A stretch of DNA of 64,000 nucleotides from Bin22 sp965207275 (lineage in GTDB: Bacteria; Chloroflexota; Dehalococcoidia; Lucifugimonadales; UBA3495). Location of the stretch: contig CBDBMH010000002.1 of assembly GCA_965207275.1 (NCBI GenBank), positions 682,001 through 746,000 of the forward strand. The letters are read 5' to 3'. Of the stretch, positions 26,269-33,862 are shown piece by piece (the first letter of the stretch is position 1; each line of letters opens with the position of its first letter). The position numbers and the translations under genes are program-made. Under the pieces are notes generated by a model, which had not been told where the DNA came from, searched no databases, and saw only the letters and a program-made list of their open reading frames with translations.

Positions 26269-26352
26269 ATGAACATGCCGCACAAAGTACCCGTTACCGT
26301 CCTCACCAGCTCCCTCGGTTCCGGTAAGACGACCCTACCTGGCAGAATCTTG
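26269..26352 (+). pseudogene. Truncated CobW-family GTPase start (gene fragment)
   Basis: The first ~28 codons match the start of the intact gene at 26679: MNMPHKVPVTVLTSSLGSGK here versus MNTQFRVPVTILTGFLGSGK there, including the Walker A GSGKTT. After PGRILSE the similarity stops and the frame becomes Arg/Gly-rich, then ends at 26457. No Switch or CxCC motif follows. This is the remnant of a tandem duplication or of a deleted first copy; the region 26353-26678 between them has no clear gene. Confidence 0.75.
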
Positions 26353-26678
26353 AGCGAGCCGCGTGCAACCGGGCGGGTACATGGCCCTGAGCAAGGTTAC
26401 CTTCGATGTGAGCGCAGGTACCCTTTTGGCCGCCGGCCCGCCCAAAGGAGCGGATAAAAATCGAGCTGTATGCAATCGTCGGCCTTTCCCCCTTCTCCAG
26501 GGCACAGTGGCCCTTGGTAAGGGGAATGGCGAAGGCGGTCGCAGGCCAGCGTCCCACGGCGTGACAGCATGGGTAGTGTGTATTGAATTGATGACATTAC
26601 ATCGCATTACTGAAACCCTCGGTAATTCGCAGCATGTAATCGACCTTCAATTCCATACAAACCAACGGAGGAGTATGT

Positions 26679-28106
26679 ATGAACACGCAGTTTAGAGTAC
26701 CAGTTACCATCCTTACCGGCTTTCTTGGCTCTGGCAAAACGACCCTGCTCAATCGGATCTTAACCGAGGAGCACGGCAAGCGCATTGCCGTGATCGAGAA
26801 TGAGTTTGGGGAGGTCGGCATCGATCAGGCCCTCGTCATCAACGCTGATGAAGAGGTCTTCGAGATGTCCAACGGTTGTATTTGCTGCACGGTGCGCGGG
26901 GACCTCATTCGGGTGCTCAACAATCTCAATAAGCGCCGTGACAAGTTCGACTATGTGCTGGTGGAAACCACCGGGCTCGCCGATCCCGGTCCGGTGGCCC
27001 AGACCTTCTTCATGGACGACGAGCTTCGCGCCGAATACTCCCTTGACGGCATCGTCACCCTGGTCGATGCCGCCCATATTGAGCAGCAACTCGGCCGAAG
27101 CGACGAAAGCACAGAACAAATCGCCTTCGCCGACGTCCTCATACTCAACAAGACGGACCTCGTCCAGGACGAGACGCTGGACCGGCTGGAGTCCAGGCTT
27201 CGAGAAATGAACCGAATGGCGCGAGTCGTGCGCAGCGAGCGAGCGGACGTGCCCGTGGACACTGTCCTTGACCTCGGCGCCTTCGACCTGGACCAGGTGC
27301 TCGAGCGTCGTCCCACATTCCTGGAACCGGAGTATCCCTTCGAATGGACGGGCGTTTATTCCCTGGGGACCGGCCGCTACGAATTCAGCCTCGCCGATGG
27401 ACCTGACCCGTCGATGTCGCTGGTCGTAGTGCCCGACCAGGGTACGGATGACGCTGACCTCCGCGAGGGTGCCGAGTGGTGTGTGCGGGAGTACGCCGAA
27501 CCTGCGAAGGCCCTCCAGCCAGGAGAAGAGATTCCGGCCGGTGAGCACGTGAGCCTCCGCCTAGATTCTTCAGGGCGTAAGTCCTTCTTCTTTGACGTCG
27601 CTGCGCCGGGTCGGTTTGGCTTCTTCACCCAACACCTCCCCGAGGAGTTCGATCTCCAACTGAGGAACGCCGATGGAGAGACTTTCAAAATGGGGGGCAA
27701 CTTTTGCTCCGAGCCTGCCTGCATAGAGGACGAGGCAGGCACCCGACGCGTGAAGGGAGCGGCGGTTCCCGCCGTAGCCGAGCGGACCTGGGTCGCCCAG
27801 CACGAGCACGACGACGAGGTGGGGTCAATCTCCATCGAGATAGACGGCGACGCTGATCCCGAAAAGCTCAACGCCTGGCTTGGCCAACTGCTCCGGGATC
27901 GCGGCGTGGACATCTTCCGAATGAAGGGCTTTATCAGCGTTGCCGGGGAGTCCCGTCGCTTCGTCTTCCAGGGGGTTCACATGCTCTTTGACGGCCAGCC
28001 GGATCGCGAATGGGGGGACGCCCCCCGCCGCAATCAGCTGGTCTTCATCGGCCGCAACCTCGATGGACAGAGTATGCGGGAGGGGTTCGAAGCATGTCTG
28101 ATCTAG
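26679..28106 (+). CDS. CobW-family (G3E) GTPase metallochaperone
   Basis: 475 residues. GTPase part: Walker A GFLGSGKTTLLNRIL (about residues 12-26), ENEFGEVGIDQALV, the metal-binding CICCTVRGDL, ETTGLADPGPV and guanine-specificity NKTDLV. The CobW C-terminal domain is near 345-470 (ERTWVAQHEHDDE ... GFISVAGESRRFVFQGVHMLF). Between them sits an extra segment of about 120 residues with several acidic clusters and CSEPACIED. Such proteins deliver zinc or cobalt to target enzymes using GTP. Strong GGAGG precedes the ATG. The stop overlaps the start of the WD40 gene by 13 bases. Confidence 0.9.
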   Translation: MNTQFRVPVTILTGFLGSGKTTLLNRILTEEHGKRIAVIENEFGEVGIDQALVINADEEVFEMSNGCICCTVRGDLIRVLNNLNKRRDKFDYVLVETTGLADPGPVAQTFFMDDELRAEYSLDGIVTLVDAAHIEQQLGRSDESTEQIAFADVLILNKTDLVQDETLDRLESRLREMNRMARVVRSERADVPVDTVLDLGAFDLDQVLERRPTFLEPEYPFEWTGVYSLGTGRYEFSLADGPDPSMSLVVVPDQGTDDADLREGAEWCVREYAEPAKALQPGEEIPAGEHVSLRLDSSGRKSFFFDVAAPGRFGFFTQHLPEEFDLQLRNADGETFKMGGNFCSEPACIEDEAGTRRVKGAAVPAVAERTWVAQHEHDDEVGSISIEIDGDADPEKLNAWLGQLLRDRGVDIFRMKGFISVAGESRRFVFQGVHMLFDGQPDREWGDAPRRNQLVFIGRNLDGQSMREGFEACLI

Positions 28107-29191
28107 GCGCCAGCAGCCCTTTGGGCGTTCTTAACCTGGGCTGGTCTGCCATGGTCGGCGACTACGCCATTTCCGGGGGGTGGGTCCGGCGTGGTGAGGC
28201 GCTGGTGGTTGGTGACACCGAGGGTGGCGTTTACGCCTTTGATGGCGAGTCCGGCGCGGCCGCCTGGGAGCGGCCCGGGGTTCACGACGGTGGTGTGCTC
28301 TCGGTAGCAGTCCACCCCGGCGGGACCAAGTTCGCTTCCGCCGGCCAGGACGGGCGGGTCTTAATCTGGAACGCCGAAGGAGAGGTAAATCGGGCTATCG
28401 ACGTTGGAAGCGATTGGGTGGAAAACGTGGCGTGGTCGCCGGACGGTCAATGGCTGGCGGCCTCCTGCTCCCGGCGGGTTCACGGTTATGACATTGACGG
28501 CGCGGAGGTTTGGCGGTCTGATGACCATCCCAGCACGGTAAGCGCCATCGCCTGGTCAGGAGTTGGGGAACTGGCAACGGCCTGTTACGGTCGGGTTTCG
28601 TTCTTCCACGCTGCCACCGGCGAGCTTCGCCAAAAGCTGGAATGGCAGGGGTCGTTGGTGTCGATGGTCCTGAGTCCGGACGGAGGTATCGTAGCCTGCG
28701 GCAGCCAGGACAACTCGGTACATTTTTGGCGTCGTTCTACGGCGCAGGACTCCGAGATGTTCGGGTATCCCGGCAAACCCTCGGCCCTGGCTTTTGATGA
28801 TACCAACACCCTTTTGGCCACCGGTGGCGGCGAGTCGGTGACGGTCTGGAGCTTCCGGAGAAAGGGTCCCGAAGGTACCCGGCCCGGCGTGCTGAAGTTT
28901 CACGTTCTACCCATTACAACCCTTGCCTTCGCGCCCGGCGCGATGCGCTTGGCGTCGGGGGGACGTGATGGCGCGGTGGTTGTATGGTCGCTGCAGAGAG
29001 ATGGAAGAGGCGGTCCCATAGGGGCCGAGGATCTGGGGGCCTCAATAGCTGAGTTGTACTGGCGGCCCGACGGGCGCGCGCTTGCCGCCCTCGACGCCCG
29101 GGGTGGCGTAACCGTCTGGCAAATAGGACAAACGAAGGGCCGAATCAGGCGTCCCCGCCCGGAGCCGGGCCCAAGTGCGGAGGGTGGCTGA
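28094..29191 (+). CDS. WD40-repeat beta-propeller protein
   Basis: 365 residues with seven WD40-like blades, for example SVAVHPGGTKFASAGQDGRV, NVAWSPDGQWLAASC, SMVLSPDGGIVACGSQDNSV, TLAFAPGAMRLASGGRDGAV and LYWRPDGRALAALDARGGV. No signal peptide or anchor, so a cytosolic scaffold. The ATG at 28094 lies inside the end of the cobW gene (13-base overlap), so the two proteins are made together and probably act together, for instance as a metallochaperone and its partner platform. The long frame from 28010 is not used. Confidence 0.87.
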   Translation: MSDLGASSPLGVLNLGWSAMVGDYAISGGWVRRGEALVVGDTEGGVYAFDGESGAAAWERPGVHDGGVLSVAVHPGGTKFASAGQDGRVLIWNAEGEVNRAIDVGSDWVENVAWSPDGQWLAASCSRRVHGYDIDGAEVWRSDDHPSTVSAIAWSGVGELATACYGRVSFFHAATGELRQKLEWQGSLVSMVLSPDGGIVACGSQDNSVHFWRRSTAQDSEMFGYPGKPSALAFDDTNTLLATGGGESVTVWSFRRKGPEGTRPGVLKFHVLPITTLAFAPGAMRLASGGRDGAVVVWSLQRDGRGGPIGAEDLGASIAELYWRPDGRALAALDARGGVTVWQIGQTKGRIRRPRPEPGPSAEGG

Positions 29192-29342
29192 CTGTCCGCT
29201 GAACGTGGCGCCGGTTTCCCGGCAGGGGCCAGCCAATGTGGGCATCCGCGCCAGAGGCAAAGCGGACGGCAGGGGCTTTCAGCATACGTTTAGAGTCCTA
29301 TGCCGGCGAACTTCGATCAACCTGATAGTTAGTCTCGTTTGG

Positions 29343-29371
29343 TTGACCACAACTGCCCACCGTGCTATTTT
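29343..29371 (+). promoter_or_regulatory. Promoter of the riboswitch transcript
   Basis: TTGACC at 29343-29348 and TATTTT at 29366-29371, separated by the optimal 17 bases. Transcription would begin near 29378, just before the riboswitch, which fits well. Confidence 0.65.
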
Positions 29372-29404
29372 ACTCTGGTTAACAACTGAATACTCCAAGC
29401 AACA

Positions 29405-29645
29405 CCTGTTGGTGACTCTCGATTCCCTAGTCCGTCGAAACGCCTCTGCGACGACCTGCGGAATGCGAGAGACAAAAGGAAATCCGGTGAAAATCCGGTG
29501 CGGTCGCGCCACTGTAATTGGCGAGACGCTCTCCCGTAGGCATCTCCTTGGAACGGGATGTTTACGAAAGCCACTGTCTGCTCGGTGCGGATGGGAAGGC
29601 GGAGAGTCGTCGCTATCAGCCATTAGCCAGGAAGCCTGCCTTCAG
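29405..29645 (+). promoter_or_regulatory. Cobalamin (AdoCbl-type) riboswitch
   Basis: The conserved core is present in order: a stem CTCTCG (29416) with CGAGAG (29465), then GGAAATCCGGTGAAAATCCG, GCGGTCGCGCCACTGTAA, later GAAAGCCACTG and GGATGGGAAGGCGG, and the B12 box AGCCAGGAAGCCTGCC near the 3' end. Riboswitches of this class bind cobalamin and switch off transport or synthesis genes when B12 is plentiful. The next gene is an ABC solute-binding protein, with an intrinsic terminator in between. Confidence 0.9.
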
Positions 29646-29737
29646 GCGGTTCTGACTGCACTTCGCGGAGAGAGTGAAGCGGATATACCGGTAAATCGGG
29701 TACTGCGGACCAAATTGGCAGAATGCCCGGAAGCACG

Positions 29738-29775
29738 CCCCATCCACCAAGTGCGGATGGGGGTTTTTTATTTTT
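29738..29775 (+). terminator. Intrinsic terminator of the riboswitch expression platform
   Basis: CCCCATCC (29738-29745) pairs with GGATGGGG (29755-29762), followed by a run of 6 T, A and 5 T. It lies about 90 bases after the B12 box and 128 bases before the ATG of the first gene, as expected for a transcription-attenuating switch. Confidence 0.85.
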
Positions 29776-29902
29776 CTCGGAAGGCGTTTTGCCCCGCGCC
29801 GTAGAGGGCAGCCCACGTTCCGCTTCACCCGGGTGGGTGGGCCGGACACTGTGGTACGGCAATATTCAGTGGCGATTCAATGGAGATTCTCGGAGGACGA
29901 AT

Positions 29903-31645
29903 ATGCAAAAATCAAGGAAAAAGCTTTTCAAACTTGTAATGACTGCGGGGTGCGGTGTGGTATTGCTGGCGGCAATGGCCTGCGGGTCCCCATCCGCCAC
30001 CACGGATAACGCCCCGCCGCCGGCTGCCACCGAAGCGCCGGCGCTTCCGACGGCAACTATGGTTCCTCAGCAATCGTCTCAAACGGCCGAAGTATCGGCC
30101 CAGCCCGCGTCCCCAACGTCCGCTCCCGAGCCGACCGCGGCTCCGGCGACTGCCGAAGTGGAACGTCCCATTCTGAACGTCGGCGTCATCTGGCTGGACA
30201 GCCCGCTGGACCCGGTGAAGAGCGGCTGGGTAGCCAACCAATCGGGATTGTCGGAGAACCTGTTCCGACTCTCAGGGACCACCCTCAGCCCCGAACCGTG
30301 GCTGGCTACTGAAGCCGTTCACGTGGACCCGCTGACTTGGCGGATAGGTATCCGGACGGGCGTCAAGTTCCACAACGGAAACGTGATGGATGCGGCAGCG
30401 GTGAAGGCCTCCCTGGAGCGGGCGATTACGTTGTCTCCTGAGTCGGCCGACATATTGGCCATTGATACCATAACGGTGGAGGACGAGCAAACCATCATCG
30501 TCACGACGACGGCGCCGCAACCCACCCTGCCGGGCCTGTTGATTACTCCTTCGCTGGCCATCACCGACGCCGCCGCGGCGGACGCTGCCGGGGATGGCAA
30601 TATCATTGCCGCCCGCGCCCTGACCGGCCCGTACATTCCCACCGAGTACGTCCAGTTGGAACACCTGGATAGCGTGGCCAACGACGATTACTGGGGCGGC
30701 AAGCCCCCGTTGGCCGGCGTCAATCACGTCGCCATTCCCGATACCAACAGCCGGATGCTGGCCCTGCAGGCCGGGGACGTGGACCTGGTGATCAATGTAT
30801 CGCCGGAGGGCGCCCAGGCGATAAACTCTCACCCGGGCACCCAGACTCAGACCGCCGGCCTCGGCACTGCCGTGGTCCTGTGGTGGATCAATTTCGAACG
30901 GGGTACCCTGGCCGATCCCCTGGTGCGCCGGGCGGTGGCCCACGCCATTGACCGGGAAGGCATCGCTGGCCTGGTCGCCCCGGCCGGTTCCGGTTCCTTC
31001 GCTGAGTTCCTCCTCCCCGAAGTCGTGGCGTCCTGCCCCGGCGTGAACGCGCCGGCCTACGACCCGGACGAGGCCCGCGACCTGTTGGCCCAGGCCGGCT
31101 ACACCGACGGCGACGGCGACGGCGACGGGGTCCTGGACCGGGACGGTCAACCGCTGGAGATTGTCATCGGCGGTTACCCCGAGCGGTACCAACTGCCCAT
31201 AATGGCCGAAGCCGCCCAGGCCATGCTGGCCGATGTGGGCATCAAGGCCGAGGCAAGCATCACCGACTGGTCGGTGGTCAAGGAACCCGAATGGGACCTC
31301 TTTGGCTGGTACAACGGCGTGGTGGAAGGCGGGGGAGACCCGGTGTTTAACATCAGCAAGTTCGCGGGGCTGAAGGCCGATTCCGGCGGCAGCGGTGGCA
31401 ACAACTATGGGCACTACGACAATTCCGCCCTGGCGGACATTGTCGCCCCCTCCGTCTCGGTGTCCGACCTGGATGGCCGGAAAGAGATTGCCTGCCAGGC
31501 CCTGGCGGTGATCACCAACGAAACCGTATTCCTGCCGGTGGCCCATTCATACCAGGTGTACGGTGTCAGTGAGCAAGTTACCGGTTTCGAGGCCCACCCT
31601 TCCAGCTACTATTACGTCGACCACCGCGTTGGGCTGAGTGAGTGA
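29903..31645 (+). CDS. ABC transporter solute-binding lipoprotein, family 5 (Dpp/Opp/Nik)
   Basis: 580 residues. An N-terminal hydrophobic segment ends AAMACGSPS, a lipobox, followed by a Pro/Ala/Thr linker, then the family-5 fold: VNP-type start GVIWLDSPLDPVK, WLATEAVHVDPLTWRIGIR, GVKFHNGNVMDAAAVKASLERA and RRAVAHAIDREGI. A calcium-loop-like DGDGDGDGVLDRDG occurs late. Such proteins capture peptides, nickel, haem or metal chelates outside the membrane. ATG 29903 is supported by GGAGGA 5 bases upstream. It is the first gene after the cobalamin riboswitch, so its ligand may be a corrinoid, cobalt chelate or a substrate of a B12-linked pathway. Confidence 0.9.
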   Translation: MQKSRKKLFKLVMTAGCGVVLLAAMACGSPSATTDNAPPPAATEAPALPTATMVPQQSSQTAEVSAQPASPTSAPEPTAAPATAEVERPILNVGVIWLDSPLDPVKSGWVANQSGLSENLFRLSGTTLSPEPWLATEAVHVDPLTWRIGIRTGVKFHNGNVMDAAAVKASLERAITLSPESADILAIDTITVEDEQTIIVTTTAPQPTLPGLLITPSLAITDAAAADAAGDGNIIAARALTGPYIPTEYVQLEHLDSVANDDYWGGKPPLAGVNHVAIPDTNSRMLALQAGDVDLVINVSPEGAQAINSHPGTQTQTAGLGTAVVLWWINFERGTLADPLVRRAVAHAIDREGIAGLVAPAGSGSFAEFLLPEVVASCPGVNAPAYDPDEARDLLAQAGYTDGDGDGDGVLDRDGQPLEIVIGGYPERYQLPIMAEAAQAMLADVGIKAEASITDWSVVKEPEWDLFGWYNGVVEGGGDPVFNISKFAGLKADSGGSGGNNYGHYDNSALADIVAPSVSVSDLDGRKEIACQALAVITNETVFLPVAHSYQVYGVSEQVTGFEAHPSSYYYVDHRVGLSE

Positions 31646-31696
31646 TGACGGTGCGGGTAGGTACATCCGGCGTAGGTAAAGGCTAGGTTTCCCGGC

Positions 31697-32644
31697 ATGG
31701 GAGTATACCTGGTCCGACGACTGGCCACCCTGCCGCTGCTGCTGCTGGGCATCTCGGCGGTAAGCTTTGCGCTGCTGAATCTGGCGCCGGGCGATCCCGC
31801 CGAGATGGTCCTGCGCCATCGCAACCCGGCCCAAATGCCCAGCCCGGCCGCCGTGGCAGCCATGCGCGCCGAGCTGGGCCTGGACGCTCCCCTGGCGGTG
31901 CAGTACGCTCGGTGGATGTCCCGGGCCCTGGCCGGCGACATGGGCCGTTCCTACTTGACCGAGCAGCCAGTGGCCGCCCAGTTGGCCCATCGCACCGCCC
32001 CTACGGCCCTGCTCACCGCGGCGGCCCTGGCCCTGGCGTTGGTGGTCGCGGTGCCCGTGGGCATCCTGTCCGCCCTGCGACGGGGCAGCGCCCTCGATGC
32101 CATCGCCCGCCTGGCCGCGCTGGTGGGCGCGGCGGCGCCGTCCTACGCCCTGGCCTTCGGTCTCATCATCCTCTTCGCGATTAAACTGTCCTGGCTGCCG
32201 GCCCTGGGCTACGGTTCCCCCGCCCAGGTCGTACTCCCGGCCTTCGCCCTTTCCCTCGCCCCCATGGCCCAGCTGATGCGACTGATACGCGCCAGCATGC
32301 TGGAAACCCTGGGGCAGGACTATATCCGCACGGCTCGGGCCAAGGGGCTGTCCGAGCAGACCGTCGCCATCGGGCATGCCCTGCGCAACGCCCTGCTGCC
32401 AGCCATCGGCGCCACCGGCGTGAACCTGGGTTACTTGCTCAGCGGCGCGGTCATTGTGGAGACCATCTTCACCTGGCCCGGCCTGGGCCAGTTGATGGTG
32501 GGCGCGGCCCTGACCCGGGACTACCCCGTGGTCCAGGGGTTCGTAACTTACATCGCCGTCGTGGTGCTGCTGGCCAACCTGACGGCTGACATTGCCCTCC
32601 GCATCGCAGACCCGCGCGTGGGCTACGAACGGGACCAGGTGTAA
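31697..32644 (+). CDS. ABC transporter permease, DppB/NikB type
   Basis: 315 residues, six membrane helices. Starts VYLVRRLATLPLLLLGIS, typical of DppB/NikB, followed by APGDPAEMVL, a large loop, and the inner-membrane EAA-like motif LGQDYIRTARAKGLSEQTV. It forms the membrane channel with the next gene. 51 bases after the binding-protein gene and 6 bases before the next permease, so one operon. Confidence 0.92.
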   Translation: MGVYLVRRLATLPLLLLGISAVSFALLNLAPGDPAEMVLRHRNPAQMPSPAAVAAMRAELGLDAPLAVQYARWMSRALAGDMGRSYLTEQPVAAQLAHRTAPTALLTAAALALALVVAVPVGILSALRRGSALDAIARLAALVGAAAPSYALAFGLIILFAIKLSWLPALGYGSPAQVVLPAFALSLAPMAQLMRLIRASMLETLGQDYIRTARAKGLSEQTVAIGHALRNALLPAIGATGVNLGYLLSGAVIVETIFTWPGLGQLMVGAALTRDYPVVQGFVTYIAVVVLLANLTADIALRIADPRVGYERDQV

Positions 32645-32650
32645 CGGCCC

Positions 32651-33556
32651 ATGATTGGCAGTGCCCAAACGGTCAGGGAACGGCTCCCCTCCGCATTCAG
32701 CCTTGGCGGCTCCCTTCGCCGCAGCCGGTGGGCCCGACTGCTGCGCGAGCCGGGAACGGCCCTGGGGCTGTTCCTGGTAGCGTCGCTGCTGCTGGCGGGG
32801 CTGATGGCCCCCTGGCTTCCCCTGGACGACCCAACCCAGATCAGCCTGTCCGACCGGCTGCAACCCCCGTCCCTGGAATACCCCCTGGGGACCGACCACC
32901 TGGGCCGGGACACCTTCAGCCGCGTCATCCACGGCGCCCGCATGACCCTGCTCGCCGCCGCCGCCACCCTGGCCCTCAGCATGACCATCGCCCTGGCCGT
33001 GGGCATCGTGTCCGGCTACCACGGCGGCTGGACCGACACGGCGTTGATGGGGGTGGTGGACCTGCTGCTGGCCTTTCCTTCGTTGATCCTGGCCCTGGCC
33101 GTGGCGGGAGCTTTGGGTCCCGGTCTCTTCAACGTGCTGCTGGCCGCCGGCGCTGTCTGGTGGGTCGGCCATGCCCGCATCATCCGCGGCATAACCCTGG
33201 GAGCGCGCAGGATGGAGTACGTAACGGCGGCCCGGGCCGCCGGGGCCGGCAACATGCGTATAATCTTCCGGCACATTGCCCCCAACATCCTCGGCCCCAT
33301 CGTCGTCATCGCCTCCCTGGACGTGGGCTGGATCATCCTGGGCATTGCTGGCCTCAACTTCCTGGGCCTGGGCGCCCAGCCGCCCACGCCCGAGTGGGGC
33401 GCCATGCTCAACGACGCCCGCCCTCACCTGCAGACCGCCCCCCGCCTGCTGCTCCTGCCCGGATGCGCCATTTTCGTCGCGGTGCTGGGATTCAACCTGC
33501 TGGGCGACGGCCTCCGGGACCTGTTGGACCCTCGCCTTCGACGGCCCAGGGGCTGA
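32651..33556 (+). CDS. ABC transporter permease, DppC/NikC type
   Basis: 301 residues, with five to six helices. Typical DppC features: LGTDHLGRDTFSRVIHGAR in the periplasmic loop, the EAA motif EYVTAARAAGAGNMRIIFRH, and NILGPIVVIASLDVGWIIL. It pairs with the preceding permease. The operon stops here: the two ATPase subunits (DppD/F or NikD/E) are not in the window, so the ATPase must be encoded elsewhere. Confidence 0.92.
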   Translation: MIGSAQTVRERLPSAFSLGGSLRRSRWARLLREPGTALGLFLVASLLLAGLMAPWLPLDDPTQISLSDRLQPPSLEYPLGTDHLGRDTFSRVIHGARMTLLAAAATLALSMTIALAVGIVSGYHGGWTDTALMGVVDLLLAFPSLILALAVAGALGPGLFNVLLAAGAVWWVGHARIIRGITLGARRMEYVTAARAAGAGNMRIIFRHIAPNILGPIVVIASLDVGWIILGIAGLNFLGLGAQPPTPEWGAMLNDARPHLQTAPRLLLLPGCAIFVAVLGFNLLGDGLRDLLDPRLRRPRG

Positions 33557-33862
33557 CCCGGTCCCCAACCCTGGACTTCGTATCAAGTTCGCAATAACTA
33601 TATCCCCGCTTATCCTGAGCCCGTCGAAGGATTACCTCCTCTGCCCCTTCCCCGCAACCCTCCCTGCAAAAATCCCCCCTCCCTCAGGATGCAGAATGTC
33701 CGCCTTTGGCGGAAGGGGCCTGGGGTGAGGGCCTCCCCCAAATTGCTACCAGACTGTGACCGAAATTGGCCTTGTTGTGACTGACATTAGACCGACAAGA
33801 ATGCTAACTTATTGGCACTTGGTATCAGTGCCGGGCCTTAATCTCACCATCAACGGTGCACC
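33557..33862. other. Spacer with dispersed repeat
   Basis: 306 bases. From about 33605 it holds TATCCTGAGCCCGTCGAAGG and, at 33688-33725, CAGAATGTCCGCCTTTGGCGGAAGGGGCC, relatives of the dispersed CCTGAGC...GAAGG repeats. No gene seen. The ATG of the following surface protein has no clear Shine-Dalgarno sequence. Confidence 0.55.

Noticed and set aside
31547..33586. 679-residue open frame on the minus strand across both permease genes
   Set aside because: It is a Gln/Gly/His/Arg-rich shadow of the permease reading frames, without a ribosome binding site or domain.
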